Assembly (NCBI RefSeq): GCF_000308775.1
Contig: NZ_BAGJ01000052.1
Coordinates: forward strand, 1 to 43,262
Direction of reading: 5' to 3'
Length of the DNA stretch: 43,262 nucleotides
DNA from: Nocardia testacea NBRC 100365
GTDB lineage: Bacteria; Actinomycetota; Actinomycetes; Mycobacteriales; Mycobacteriaceae
This document shows positions 17,741 to 26,032 of this stretch, piece by piece (the stretch's first letter is position 1; each line of letters opens with the position of its first letter). A program made the translations under genes and the position numbers. A model generated the notes under the pieces. It did not search any database. It had not been told where the DNA came from and saw only the letters and a program-made list of their open reading frames with translations.

Positions 17741-18355
17741 GTGACAATGAATAAAGCCGAGGTCATGACAGCTCCGACCGCTGGGCTCAATCTCAGCGAT
17801 TCGGTGTACGAGCGCCTGCTGCGTGAGCGCATCATCTTTCTCGGCACCCAGGTCGACGACGACATCGCGAACAAGATCTGCGCGCAGATCCTGCTGCTGT
17901 CCGCGGAGGACCCGACCAAAGACATTTCGCTCTACATCAACTCGCCGGGCGGGTCGGTGAACGCCGGCATGGCGATCTACGACACCATGCAGTACGCCGA
18001 ATGCGATATCGCGACCACCGCGATGGGTCTGGCCGCCTCCATGGGGCAGTTCCTGCTGACCGCGGGTGCGCCGGGGAAGCGTTTCGCGCTGCCGCACACC
18101 CGGATCATGATGCACCAGCCGTCGGCCGGTATCGGTGGTTCGGCCGCGGATATCGCGATCATGGCCGAGCAGTTCGCGTACACCAAGCGTGAGCTCAACG
18201 AGTTGCAGGCGATGCACACCGGTAAGCCGGTGGACCAGATCAACGCCGATGCCGACCGCGATCGCTGGTTCACGCCCGAACAGGCGCTGGAGTACGGCTT
18301 CATCGACCGTGTGATCACCAATGCGCGCCAGGCGGGCGGCACGGGCAGCAACTAG
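17741..18355 (+). CDS. clpP1: ATP-dependent Clp protease proteolytic subunit ClpP1
   Basis: Serine peptidase of 204 residues forming one heptameric ring of the mixed ClpP1P2 barrel. The catalytic triad is visible: Ser100 in GLAASMGQF, His125 in MMHQPSAG and Asp170 in [16 protein letters not shown] forms the oxyanion region. The start is uncertain: GTG 17741 suits GCAGG at 17731-17735, ATG 17747 lies six bases later, and ATG 17765 is also in frame; the mature enzyme is likely processed. It is followed by clpP2 after 88 bp. In actinobacteria clpP1P2 is activated by ClgR, and a candidate site lies upstream. Confidence 0.96.
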   Translation: MTMNKAEVMTAPTAGLNLSDSVYERLLRERIIFLGTQVDDDIANKICAQILLLSAEDPTKDISLYINSPGGSVNAGMAIYDTMQYAECDIATTAMGLAASMGQFLLTAGAPGKRFALPHTRIMMHQPSAGIGGSAADIAIMAEQFAYTKRELNELQAMHTGKPVDQINADADRDRWFTPEQALEYGFIDRVITNARQAGGTGSN

Positions 18356-18443
18356 GGCGTTGTCGGCGGCTCCGGTCCGGGTGACCGGCCGGTGTCCGCG
18401 AATCCGTCCAGCGGACAGCTCACTCACAGACTTGGAGACGAAT

Positions 18444-19109
18444 ATGGCCAATCCGATCGATTCTCGTGGCCTCGGCGGTATCGCCCCGGCGGGCCCGCAG
18501 TCGCGCTACATCCTGCCGTCGTTCATCGAGCATTCGAGTTTCGGCGTCAAGGAATCGAACCCGTACAACAAGCTGTTCGAGGAACGCATCATCTTCCTCG
18601 GCGTGCAGGTCGACGACGCGTCGGCGAACGACATCATGGCGCAGCTGCTGGTGCTCGAATCGCTGGATCCCGATCGCGACATCACGATGTACATCAATTC
18701 GCCGGGTGGTTCGTTCACCTCCCTGATGGCCATCTACGACACCATGCAGTACGTGCGCGCCGATGTCGCGACCGTCTGCCTGGGCCAGGCGGCTTCGGCG
18801 GCGGCGGTGCTGCTGGCGGCGGGGACGCCGGGTAAGCGGGCCTGCCTGCCGAATGCCCGGGTGCTCATCCATCAGCCGTCGGTCGAGGGCGGTATCCAGG
18901 GGCAGGTATCGGATCTGGAGATCCAGGCGGCCGAGATCGAGCGGATGCGCCGCCTGATGGAGACCACCCTGGCCCGGCACACGGGTAAGGACGCCGACGT
19001 CATCCGTAAGGACACCGACCGCGACAAGATCCTGACGGCCGAGGAGGCCAAGGAATACGGGATCATCGATACGGTGTTCGACTACCGCAAGCTCAGCGCT
19101 CAGAAGTGA
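18444..19109 (+). CDS. clpP2: ATP-dependent Clp protease proteolytic subunit ClpP2
   Basis: Second ring subunit of the Clp protease, 221 residues. The triad is Ser118 (GQAASAAAV), His143 (VLIHQPS) and Asp190 (RKDTDRDKI). The N-terminal extension ahead of SNPYNKLFEERIIFLG is the propeptide region typical of ClpP2. The ATG at 18444 has GGAG 6 nt upstream; the frame is open earlier but reads through the intergenic spacer. ClpP2 provides the docking surface for ClpX and ClpC. It is co-directional with clpP1 and probably in the same transcript; a hairpin after its stop separates it from clpX. Confidence 0.96.
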   Translation: MANPIDSRGLGGIAPAGPQSRYILPSFIEHSSFGVKESNPYNKLFEERIIFLGVQVDDASANDIMAQLLVLESLDPDRDITMYINSPGGSFTSLMAIYDTMQYVRADVATVCLGQAASAAAVLLAAGTPGKRACLPNARVLIHQPSVEGGIQGQVSDLEIQAAEIERMRRLMETTLARHTGKDADVIRKDTDRDKILTAEEAKEYGIIDTVFDYRKLSAQK

Positions 19110-19468
19110 GTGCTTCCGGGTCCGGCGCGCCGTGTGAGCGGTACGCCGGACCGGCCGGGCGGCGGGGCCCGGCCCAGGTGGATTCCCGCTGAGGCGTTGC
19201 GACACACCCCGGATGATTCGGTATCCGGAAAACGTGCCGTGACGCGGTATCCGCGTGAATCCCCGCACAACCGCGACGAGAAACCTGCCCGAGTTGTCGA
19301 CCTCCATCGCACACACCGGGTACGGTCAAACCCAGGGACCTTTGTTCCCGGTTGACAGCACCGCCCTTCGATCCGGGTGATCGAGCCGGATTTTCTCCAC
19401 CGCAGGCGGCGGTCGGCTGGAAGCTGGACGGATGGTTGCACGCGAACAAGGAAGTAGGGACCCACGAG
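19110..19468 (+). other. 359-bp clpP2-clpX intergenic region with terminator hairpin
   Basis: GGTCCGGCG (19119-19127) and CGCCGGACC (19144-19152) form a 9-bp hairpin 10 nt after the clpP2 stop, a likely terminator without a U tail. The rest probably carries a separate clpX promoter: TACGGT around 19321-19326 is a possible -10, and TTGACA occurs at 19352-19357. AAGGAAGTAGGG precedes the clpX start. I see no gene. Confidence 0.5.
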
Positions 19469-20749
19469 ATGGCGCGCATCGGCGACGGCGGCGATCTGCT
19501 CAAATGCTCGTTCTGCGGAAAGAGCCAGAAGCAGGTCAAGAAGCTCATTGCGGGACCAGGGGTGTACATCTGCGACGAGTGCATCGATCTGTGCAACGAG
19601 ATCATCGAGGAGGAGCTGGCCGAGTCCAGCGAGGTCAAACTCGATGAGTTGCCCAAACCCGCGGAGATCCGGGATTTCCTGGAGAACTACGTGATCGGGC
19701 AGGACACGGCCAAGCGCACGCTGGCGGTCGCGGTGTACAACCATTACAAGCGTATTCAGGCCGGCGACAAGGGCCGTGACGCGCGCGGGGAAAGCGTCGA
19801 GTTGGCGAAGTCCAATATTCTGATGCTCGGCCCCACCGGCTGCGGTAAGACCTATCTGGCGCAGACGCTGGCGAAAATGCTGAATGTGCCGTTCGCGATC
19901 GCCGATGCCACCGCGCTCACCGAAGCCGGTTATGTCGGTGAGGACGTCGAGAACATTCTCCTCAAACTCATCCAGGCCGCCGATTACGATGTGAAGCGCG
20001 CCGAGACCGGGATCATCTATATCGACGAGGTCGACAAGATCGCGCGTAAGAGCGAGAACCCGTCGATCACCCGCGATGTGTCCGGTGAGGGTGTGCAGCA
20101 AGCATTGCTGAAAATTCTGGAGGGCACCCAGGCGAGCGTGCCGCCGCAGGGCGGGCGCAAGCATCCGCATCAGGAGTTCATCCAGATCGACACCACCAAT
20201 GTGCTGTTCATCGTGGCGGGGGCGTTCGCGGGCCTGGAGAAGATCATCTCCGACCGCACCGGGCACCGCGGGATCGGGTTCGGCGCCGAGGTGCGGTCCA
20301 AGGCCGAGATCGACACCACCGATCATTTCGCCGAGGTGATGCCGGAGGATCTGATCAAGTTCGGCCTCATCCCCGAGTTCATCGGCCGGTTGCCGGTGGT
20401 GGCGTCGGTGACGAACCTGGACAAGGATTCGCTGGTGAAGATCCTGTCCGAACCCAAGAACGCGCTGGTCAAGCAGTACATCAGGTTGTTCGAGATGGAC
20501 GGCGTGGATCTGGAGTTCACCCGGGACGCGCTCGAGGCCGTGGCCGATCAGGCCATTCTGCGCGGTACCGGCGCCCGTGGGCTGCGCGCCATCATGGAGG
20601 AAGTGCTGCAGCAGGTCATGTTCGATATCCCGAGCCGCGACGATGTGGCCAAGGTCGTCGTGGACGCGGATACGGTGAACGACAATGTGCTGCCCACCAT
20701 CGTGCCGCGCAAGCGGGAGCGTCCGGAGCGCCGCGACAAGTCGGCCTGA
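19469..20749 (+). CDS. clpX: ATP-dependent Clp protease ATP-binding subunit ClpX
   Basis: AAA+ unfoldase of 426 residues that feeds substrates into ClpP1P2. The N-terminal zinc-binding domain has C13/C16 and C35/C38. Walker A is GPTGCGKT (121-128), Walker B is IIYIDEVDK, and the [20 protein letters not shown] region contains the sensor-1 and arginine-finger helices. The IGF-type loop that docks on ClpP is visible as [10 protein letters not shown]. The ATG at 19469 gives the standard [18 protein letters not shown] start. It lies 359 bp after clpP2, so it probably has its own promoter. Confidence 0.97.
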   Translation: MARIGDGGDLLKCSFCGKSQKQVKKLIAGPGVYICDECIDLCNEIIEEELAESSEVKLDELPKPAEIRDFLENYVIGQDTAKRTLAVAVYNHYKRIQAGDKGRDARGESVELAKSNILMLGPTGCGKTYLAQTLAKMLNVPFAIADATALTEAGYVGEDVENILLKLIQAADYDVKRAETGIIYIDEVDKIARKSENPSITRDVSGEGVQQALLKILEGTQASVPPQGGRKHPHQEFIQIDTTNVLFIVAGAFAGLEKIISDRTGHRGIGFGAEVRSKAEIDTTDHFAEVMPEDLIKFGLIPEFIGRLPVVASVTNLDKDSLVKILSEPKNALVKQYIRLFEMDGVDLEFTRDALEAVADQAILRGTGARGLRAIMEEVLQQVMFDIPSRDDVAKVVVDADTVNDNVLPTIVPRKRERPERRDKSA

Positions 20750-20844
20750 GACCTCCGCGATCGCGACGTGACGGCGGCCGGTCCGTAGCCGGCCCGCAGT
20801 AAGCTCGGTGACCCCTCGGCATTCGTGCGATGGAGGAGCAGGTC

Positions 20845-21306
20845 ATGGTGACGCCGCCGCTGGCGTGGGATATCCGGTTCGGGCGGCGCGGTGCCGCCGA
20901 TAGGCCCACGCGGACCCGCGTGGGCCTACTGCTGTCGGTGGCAGCGGCGGTGCTGCTCGCCTCGCTGGGTACGGCGCCGCCGGCCGGCGCGACAGTACGC
21001 GAGGTCAGTGTGACCCCGGACCTGAACGCCGGTATCCGGACGAGCTACGGCACCGGGTGCAGCTACACCGTGCGGGCCCGGCTCACCGAGGCGGTGACCG
21101 CGGTGACCTTCCTCGACAACGGGGTCCCGTTCGCCACGGTCGACCCGGCCGGTGGTGGGCTGGCACTGGTGCACTGGGTGCCCGCCTACGAGGGGGATCA
21201 CACCCTGCAGGCGGTCCAGCCGACCGGCGGGAACGACCAGGCGCCGTACGTGCGGGTCTTCGTCGGCCGGGGGGAGCACATCGGCTACGCCTGCTGGGTC
21301 AGCTGA
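20845..21306 (+). CDS. Secreted hypothetical protein, Ig-like fold possible
   Basis: 153 residues. The ATG at 20845 is chosen because GGAGGAG at 20832-20838 precedes it by 6 nt; an in-frame ATG at 20830 would swallow that site. An N-terminal basic stretch (FGRRGAADRPTRTR) and a hydrophobic core (VGLLLSVAAAVLLASLG) form a signal peptide, cleaved near AGA. The mature part, about 110 residues, is strand-rich with two cysteines (TGCSYTVRARL and IGYACWVS) and reads like a bacterial Ig-like domain. Function unknown. A perfect 13-bp inverted repeat lies inside the signal peptide coding region (20901-20928). TAAGCT near 20800 is a possible -10. Confidence 0.7.
   Translation: MVTPPLAWDIRFGRRGAADRPTRTRVGLLLSVAAAVLLASLGTAPPAGATVREVSVTPDLNAGIRTSYGTGCSYTVRARLTEAVTAVTFLDNGVPFATVDPAGGGLALVHWVPAYEGDHTLQAVQPTGGNDQAPYVRVFVGRGEHIGYACWVS
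20901..20928. repeat. Perfect 13-bp inverted repeat inside a signal-peptide coding region
   Basis: TAGGCCCACGCGG (20901-20913), AC, CCGCGTGGGCCTA (20916-20928). In RNA it would form a very stable 12-bp stem with a 4-nt loop about 55 nt after the start codon. It could attenuate or pause expression of the secreted protein, or end transcripts coming from clpX. Confidence 0.75.
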
Positions 21307-21318
21307 GCCGCGGCGGCG

Positions 21319-21888
21319 TCACGCCCAGGGCACCCGGCAGGAATCGGTGCCGAACCCCTGCGCGGTGATGCCGAGGGCGTGGTTGTTGCGGGCCCGCGAA
21401 TTCTCCAGCGCGATCTGATAGGTCAGCTCGACCAGTCCCGGCCGTCCGAAGCGTTTTTCCAGGTCGGCGACCTGTTCGTCGGTGACCGTCATCGGGGTGG
21501 CGGTCATGGCGTCGGCGTAGGCGATGGCCGCGCGTTCGTCGTCGGTGTAGTGCGGTGACGTCTCGTAGTCCGCGATGTGCTGGAGCCGCTCGATATCCAG
21601 GCCGTCCAGCCGTTGCAGCATGGTCCCGAAGTCGACGCACCAGGAGCAGCCGACGGTCCAGGCCGTGCGGTAGACCGCGATCTCGCGGATATTGGCCGGC
21701 AGCTTCTTCGACGCCTTCTCGGCGAGCATCTCGTGTATGCCACCGGCCACGAGCAGGCCGGTGTGGTGGGCGCCGACGGCGAAGGGTTCGGGCACTTCGC
21801 CGAACTGGCGTTTGGCGAACCAGTACAGTGCCCTGGTCAGTAGCCCGGCGTCTCCCGGGGCCACGGCCGGAATACGTGATGTGCTCAT
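21319..21888 (-). CDS. Carboxymuconolactone decarboxylase / AhpD-like protein
   Basis: 189 residues of the AhpD-like superfamily: an all-helical protein with the CxxC pair C81/C84 (GCSWCVDFG) and a following Asp/His-rich helix (MLQRLDGLDIERL). In AhpD this disulfide reduces peroxiredoxin, while other members of this fold have lost that role, so the reaction here is uncertain. The RALYWFAKRQFG start and LENSRARNNHALGITAQGF end are typical of the actinobacterial single-domain members. AGAGGAG lies 6 nt before the ATG at 21886-21888. It lies downstream of the ketosteroid isomerase gene on the same strand, but a hairpin stands between them. Confidence 0.85.
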   Translation of the reverse strand: MSTSRIPAVAPGDAGLLTRALYWFAKRQFGEVPEPFAVGAHHTGLLVAGGIHEMLAEKASKKLPANIREIAVYRTAWTVGCSWCVDFGTMLQRLDGLDIERLQHIADYETSPHYTDDERAAIAYADAMTATPMTVTDEQVADLEKRFGRPGLVELTYQIALENSRARNNHALGITAQGFGTDSCRVPWA

Positions 21889-22053
21889 CGGGTCTCCTCT
21901 GAGGTGGGTTCGTTTCCCTGCAACTCGGACGAGACAGTGGCCCGCGACGTGACGCCCCGCGCCGCCTACTGTGACCGAGCGCACCCGTGCCCTGTGCCCA
22001 GGGTATGCCGGGTGCGCGCGGGGGACGAGGCCGGAGGCGGGCTTGGGGGTGGG

Positions 22054-22090
22054 CGAGGTGGCGGCTCGGCACGGTCGAGTCGCCACCTCG
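22054..22090 (-). terminator. Terminator hairpin after the ketosteroid isomerase gene
   Basis: A perfect 10-bp stem, CGAGGTGGCG (22054-22063) and CGCCACCTCG (22081-22090), with a 17-nt loop, lies 4 nt beyond the stop codon of the minus-strand gene. Confidence 0.6.
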
Positions 22091-22094
22091 CGGC

Positions 22095-22472
22095 TCATTC
22101 GGGCTCGACGGACATATCGTCGGCGCTCCAGTAGGCGCGCATCCGAATGATCCGGCCCTCCGCGTCGAACTCCATGGTGTCGATGGGGCTGAGCGTCATG
22201 CGCTGCCCACCCGCCCGGGTGACGAGGGTGAACACGAATGCCGCGTGGTTCCCGGCGATCCGCACGGTTTCCGGGGCGAGACCGGTTTCCCGCTCCAGGC
22301 TCGCGATCACGTCGTAGAACTCGCGGATGGCCTGATGGCCCTGTTTGGGTTCGGTGCCGATCGGATCCTCGATCACCGCGTCCGGAGCGTAGAGATCGAC
22401 GATATCGGCCGTCGGTCCCGAGCCGACCAGTTTTACGTACTGCTCGACTACGTCGCGGATCTCCCGTGCCAT
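22095..22472 (-). CDS. Ketosteroid isomerase-like protein (SnoaL/NTF2 fold)
   Basis: 125 residues. The three catalytic residues of bacterial steroid delta-5-3-ketoisomerase are at nearly the standard positions: Tyr12 (VEQYV), Asp36 (AVIEDPIG) and Asp98 (LSPIDTMEF), so real isomerase activity on 3-keto steroids is plausible. The sequence resembles M. tuberculosis Rv0760c and related KSI family proteins. GGAG precedes the ATG (22470-22472) at normal distance. An exact KstR-type motif sits 19-32 nt upstream of the start, tying its expression to steroid catabolism. No other steroid-degradation gene is in the window. Confidence 0.85.
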   Translation of the reverse strand: MAREIRDVVEQYVKLVGSGPTADIVDLYAPDAVIEDPIGTEPKQGHQAIREFYDVIASLERETGLAPETVRIAGNHAAFVFTLVTRAGGQRMTLSPIDTMEFDAEGRIIRMRAYWSADDMSVEPE

Positions 22473-22928
22473 CACCACTCCTACCGAAAATGAAACGTGT
22501 TCTAGGTTCGGGAGCGTAGCAGTCGGGGGCGCGTCCGGTCGCCCGATCGCATCGGAAAAAGGTTTTCTCATATATGTCCGCCACTTCGGTGTGGCGGGAA
22601 AACGCCTGGTAATCGCACTGACTGTGCAGAGCGGGCGGGTATCTCCGCTGACCCCCTCGGTTCGCCGTTGAACCGCCGCCGTGCAGATATGTGTCTGCTC
22701 TGAATTTCGCCGCAGCGGGTCCGAGTGTTACGTGTTACAGGCGCTCTTTCGTGCCCGATCCCATTGACCGGTTTACCGGTATCCGGGCCCCTACCGGGTG
22801 ATCGAATCAGAAAACATTGCTATGACTGCAGGTCCGGACGGTGTGTCGATCGGTCGGTGTCGGTATTGTGATGTTGAATCGACCCGGTCAAACCAGATGT
22901 TCGAGCGATGAGTGAAAGCGGAGGAGAT
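22473..22928. other. 456-bp divergent region, ketosteroid isomerase / mIHF-like gene
   Basis: Holds the KstR-type site (22491-22504) on the isomerase side. The central part has the hairpin GCAGA-N6-TCTGC near 22683-22698, a direct repeat GTGTTACGTGTTAC near 22727, and two ACCGGT palindromes near 22770. On the mIHF side is TATTGT near 22864, a possible -10. I see no gene or recognised RNA family. Confidence 0.4.
22491..22504 (-). promoter_or_regulatory. KstR-type operator upstream of the ketosteroid isomerase gene
   Basis: TGAAACGTGTTCTA (on the other strand TAGAACACGTTTCA) matches TNNAACNNGTTNNA, the consensus of the TetR-type repressor KstR, at every fixed position. It lies 19-32 nt upstream of the start codon, where a bound repressor would cover the transcription start. 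Confidence 0.7.
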
Positions 22929-23243
22929 ATGGCACTGCCAACGATGACCGCGGAACAACGCACGGAGGCTCTGGCCAAAGCGGCGGCGGTGCGCAAGGCG
23001 CGCTCCGAACTGATCGGTCAGGTGAAAGACGGCAAAGTCTCTGTCGCCGACCTGCTGCGCAAGGCCGATAGTGATGAACTGGTCAAGAAGACGAAGGTGG
23101 TCGCCGTGATCAAGGCGCTGCCCGGTGTCGGCCCGGTGAAGGCCGCCAAGCTGATGGACCAGGCGGATATCCCGGAAGATCGCCGGATCGGCGGGCTGGG
23201 CGCTCGTCAGCGGGCGGCGCTGCTGGAGGCGCTGGCCAACTGA
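22929..23243 (+). CDS. mihF: Integration host factor mIHF-like protein
   Basis: Nucleoid-associated DNA-binding protein of 104 residues, the normal mIHF length. It starts MALPTMTAEQRTEALAKAAA and has the helix-two-turn-helix part (IKALPGVGPVKAAKLMDQ) and the C-terminal GLGARQRAALLEAL. Compared with mycobacterial mIHF as I remember it, the ends are conserved but the centre (DGKVSVADLLRKADSDELVKKTKVV) differs, and gmk is not next door as it is for the usual gene. This may be a second, diverged copy. GGAGGAG just before the ATG at 22929 is a very strong ribosome binding site; an in-frame ATG at 22908 is less likely. A terminator hairpin follows. Confidence 0.88.
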   Translation: MALPTMTAEQRTEALAKAAAVRKARSELIGQVKDGKVSVADLLRKADSDELVKKTKVVAVIKALPGVGPVKAAKLMDQADIPEDRRIGGLGARQRAALLEALAN

Positions 23244-23249
23244 GGAGGT

Positions 23250-23273
23250 GGAGCGTTCGAAGGTGGACGCTCC
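23250..23273 (+). terminator. Terminator hairpin after mihF
   Basis: GGAGCGT (23250-23256) pairs with ACGCTCC (23267-23273), a 7-bp stem with 10-nt loop, 7 nt after the stop. There is no U tail. Confidence 0.55.
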
Positions 23274-23414
23274 GAACTCCGGCCGTGGCCGAGCCGGTCG
23301 GTGACACGACCGGCGTGGCCCGGCGGGCGGCTGTCGCGAGCCGCCGTACCCGATCGGGCACGTCGATTCCGGGCGGTTCGCGGCCCCGGCCGGAAAAGGT
23401 GGATACGTGGCGAT

Positions 23415-23852
23415 ATGGCCCTCCGTGTAGAACTCGAATCGTTCCTCGACGAATACCAATCGACGCTGAGCGCCTACGACGCCGAGCGTACGGCGGCCCT
23501 GTGGGGCACTCCGGGCACCATTGTCGGTGACGATTTCGTCGGTGCGCTGCATTCGCGGGAAGAGATGGCCCAGGGTCTGGCACAGGCTCATCCCATTTAT
23601 CAGACGCTGGGGCTGGCGCGGGTAGACCACACCGTGGTCGATTACGCGGAACTGACCGGTTCACTGGTGCGGGCGCGGGTGCGCTGGCATTTCTACGACA
23701 GCGACGACGCATTGCTCACCGACAGCGATTACGAGTACCTGCTGCGTCGGGACGACGACGGGTTGCGTACCTATGTGGCGGTCGCCATCGACGAGGCCGA
23801 GAAATTGGCCCGGGTGGCGGCGGACAGGGGCGTCCGGCTGCCGGGAATGTGA
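23415..23852 (+). CDS. SnoaL/NTF2-like protein
   Basis: 145 residues with the helix-strand pattern of the NTF2-like superfamily: an N-terminal helix (LESFLDEYQSTLSAYDAERTAALW), then GTPGTIVGDDFVGALHSREEMAQGL, then long strands (VRARVRWHFYD, EYLLRRDDDGLRTYVAV). No catalytic Tyr/Asp set like that of ketosteroid isomerase is visible, so a ligand-binding or unknown enzymatic role is all that can be said. The ATG at 23415 is taken as the start; GTG 23407 is in another frame. The ribosome binding site is weak. It ends 33 bp from the convergent TetR gene. Confidence 0.75.
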   Translation: MALRVELESFLDEYQSTLSAYDAERTAALWGTPGTIVGDDFVGALHSREEMAQGLAQAHPIYQTLGLARVDHTVVDYAELTGSLVRARVRWHFYDSDDALLTDSDYEYLLRRDDDGLRTYVAVAIDEAEKLARVAADRGVRLPGM

Positions 23853-23885
23853 GGAGCAAGCTCTTCCCGGTTCCGGTGATGCCCG

Positions 23886-24623
23886 TTACCGGCCGTCGGC
23901 CGTGCCTCGGGTGGTGAGCAGGGCCGCTATTCCGTCGAGAATTCGCTCCGTGCCGAACTCCAGGGCGGCGTCGCGTTGCGGTGCCCCCGCGTGTGTGCCG
24001 GCGGAGGGTGGAGGTTCCGATACGGCCGCGATCAGCCGCGGGAATCGATCCCCCGCCAATTCGAGTGCCGCGGCCATGGCGCCGGTGAATTCTTCCTCGG
24101 TGGCGCCGGGCCCCACGACCTGCTGGGCCAGGCTGCGCACGTGCCCGTTCAGTACGACGAGCGTGTCCAGTCGCTCCGGGCCGGTCAGCGCGGTATCCGC
24201 CATCGCCTCCAGCGCGGCCTCGGTCCAGCCCAGTTCGTTGGGTCCCATCGGTCGCGCTCCGGCGAGTAGTTCCATCACCCATGGGTGGCGCCGATACCGC
24301 TCGAAGGTCAGCAGTGCCCAGGACCGTAGGCCGGCTCGCCAGCGCGGAGATCCCGAGGTGTCCAGTGCCGGCAGGCCGGCCAGCGCCTCCTCCACCATCA
24401 ACGCGGTCAGTTCCGCCTTCCCCGGCAGATGGCGGTACAGCGACATCTTCGTATAGCCGAGGCGATCGGCCAGCCGCTGCATGGACAGCGCCGCCAGACC
24501 CTCCGTGTCGGCCAATTCGACCGCCGCGGTGACGATCGCGGCGCGGGTGAGTGTCGGCTTGGGGCCCCGTGTCGGGCGCCGGTCGGTTCCCCAGAGCAGT
24601 TCGAGGACGGTCGGCGTCGCCAT
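23886..24623 (-). CDS. TetR-family repressor, likely of the divergent monooxygenase
   Basis: 245 residues. The N-terminal TetR HTH is at about 25-75: LTRAAIVTAAVELADTEGLA, then LSMQRLADRLGYTKMSLYRHLPGKAEL. A C-terminal ligand-binding domain of the TetR_C type with many helices follows. The long N-terminal arm (MATPTVLELLWGTDRRPTRGPKP) is common in this subgroup. It faces the flavin monooxygenase gene across 107 bp holding a 31-bp palindrome, so autoregulation and control of that gene are likely. The inducer is unknown, presumably the monooxygenase substrate. Confidence 0.88.
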   Translation of the reverse strand: MATPTVLELLWGTDRRPTRGPKPTLTRAAIVTAAVELADTEGLAALSMQRLADRLGYTKMSLYRHLPGKAELTALMVEEALAGLPALDTSGSPRWRAGLRSWALLTFERYRRHPWVMELLAGARPMGPNELGWTEAALEAMADTALTGPERLDTLVVLNGHVRSLAQQVVGPGATEEEFTGAMAAALELAGDRFPRLIAAVSEPPPSAGTHAGAPQRDAALEFGTERILDGIAALLTTRGTADGR

Positions 24624-24679
24624 CGGATTCCTTTCCGGAAGTGGATTGACGTGGAACTGTGTCTACCATACGCTGAATG

Positions 24680-24710
24680 GCGTCCATCGGAAACAGTTTC
24701 CATTGGACGC
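24680..24710. promoter_or_regulatory. Palindromic TetR operator between tetR and the monooxygenase gene
   Basis: GCGTCCA-TC-GGAAAC, a central A, then GTTTCC-AT-TGGACGC: the 15-nt arms match at 13 positions. TTGACG (24647-24652) and TACGCT (24669-24674), 16 bp apart, form a possible promoter toward the monooxygenase, so the operator would cover its transcription start. Confidence 0.75.
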
Positions 24711-24730
24711 AAATATGGATGGAGTTCGTC

Positions 24731-25903
24731 ATGCAGAACCGCACCGTTCTCATCTCCGGGGCGAGCATCGCCGGCCCGGCGCTCGCCTACTGGCTCGACC
24801 GCTACGGGTTCGATGTCACCGTGGTCGAACGGGCACCCGCGCTGCGCCCGGGAGGGCAGGCCGTCGATTTCACAGGGGCCGTGCAACGCACGGTGCTCGA
24901 GCGGATGGGTGTTCACGACGAGATCCGGCGGCGTAGTACGGGCGCCACCGATATGGTCTTCGTCGATGCCGACGGCCGGGAACGAGCACGGATGTCCGGC
25001 GACTTCACCGGCGGCGACGTCGAGATCCTGCGGGGAGATCTGGCCGAAATCCTCTACGACCTGACCGCCCGGCGCTGCGCCTACGTGTTCGGCGATTCGA
25101 TCAGCGCACTGCGGGAGACCGGAGACGGCGTCGAGGTCGAATTCGAGCACGGTCCTGCGCGCCGCTTCGACCTGGTGTTCGGCGCGGACGGTATCCATTC
25201 CCGGGTCCGCCGCCTGGCATTCGGCCCGGAGGAGAAGTTCGTCGGGCACCGCGGCTACTACTACGCCATCGCCGGCGAACCACTCGCCGCCGAATCCGGC
25301 GACGGGCCGCGGCGGCGAGTGTCCCACGCCTACAGCGCACCGGGCCGCCTCGCGGTGCGCGGGGGGCCGAAGGCGCAGCAGATGTACATGTTCGCCGCCG
25401 CCGCGCGGACATTCGCCGACGACGCCGAGAAGCGGCGCGTACTGGTCGACCACTTCGCCGGAATGAGCGGGCCGGTCTCCGATATGCTCGCCGAACTGCC
25501 CGGATACGACGACTTCTATCTGGACGCGCTGGCCCGGGTGCGGATGCCCAGCTATGTGTCGGGCCGGGTGGCACTGGTCGGCGACAGCGCCTACGGCAAC
25601 ACCCTGGCCGGCTTCGGGACCGGTCTGGCAGTGGTGGGTGCGTATGTGCTGGCGGGCGAACTCGCCGCCGCCGGGGGCGAGCACACCGAGGCCTTCGCCC
25701 GATACGACCGCATCATGCGCCGATACGCGAAACTCGGGGGCAGCAGTAGCCCGGGCCCGTTCCTGGCGCCGAAAACGGCTCTGGGCCTGCGGTTGCGGAA
25801 CTGGTTCCTGGGGTCACGCTGGTTCGACATGATGGACAGGTTCGCCGGCGACGCCAAGGACGATATCGAGTTGGCCGACTACGCCGCTGCGCCGGCGCGG
25901 TAG
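24731..25903 (+). CDS. FAD-dependent monooxygenase (group A, PHBH fold)
   Basis: 390 residues. The N-terminal FAD-binding motif is VLISGASIAGPALAYWL (GxGxxG variant), followed by the acidic strand end VTVVERAPALRPGG. FGADGIHSRVRRLAFG carries the DG motif that binds FAD and NADPH, and VALVGDSAYGNTLAGFGTGL is the GD motif contacting FAD ribose. It should hydroxylate an aromatic or related substrate with NAD(P)H and oxygen, similar to TetX or RdmE-type enzymes; the substrate cannot be read from the sequence. The ATG at 24731 has GGAG upstream; ATG 24719 is an in-frame alternative. It is controlled by the divergent TetR. Confidence 0.9.
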   Translation: MQNRTVLISGASIAGPALAYWLDRYGFDVTVVERAPALRPGGQAVDFTGAVQRTVLERMGVHDEIRRRSTGATDMVFVDADGRERARMSGDFTGGDVEILRGDLAEILYDLTARRCAYVFGDSISALRETGDGVEVEFEHGPARRFDLVFGADGIHSRVRRLAFGPEEKFVGHRGYYYAIAGEPLAAESGDGPRRRVSHAYSAPGRLAVRGGPKAQQMYMFAAAARTFADDAEKRRVLVDHFAGMSGPVSDMLAELPGYDDFYLDALARVRMPSYVSGRVALVGDSAYGNTLAGFGTGLAVVGAYVLAGELAAAGGEHTEAFARYDRIMRRYAKLGGSSSPGPFLAPKTALGLRLRNWFLGSRWFDMMDRFAGDAKDDIELADYAAAPAR

Positions 25904-26032
25904 CGAGTACGCGGCCGTCCGCCCACTGCACGCCGAGAATCGTGAGCGCCTCGCCGTTGCCGGGAAACCTACCGCCGGCGCGGGGCCCGACCGGTCATGG
26001 CCGAGGAAGATGCCGCGGCCACCCGGCCCGGG

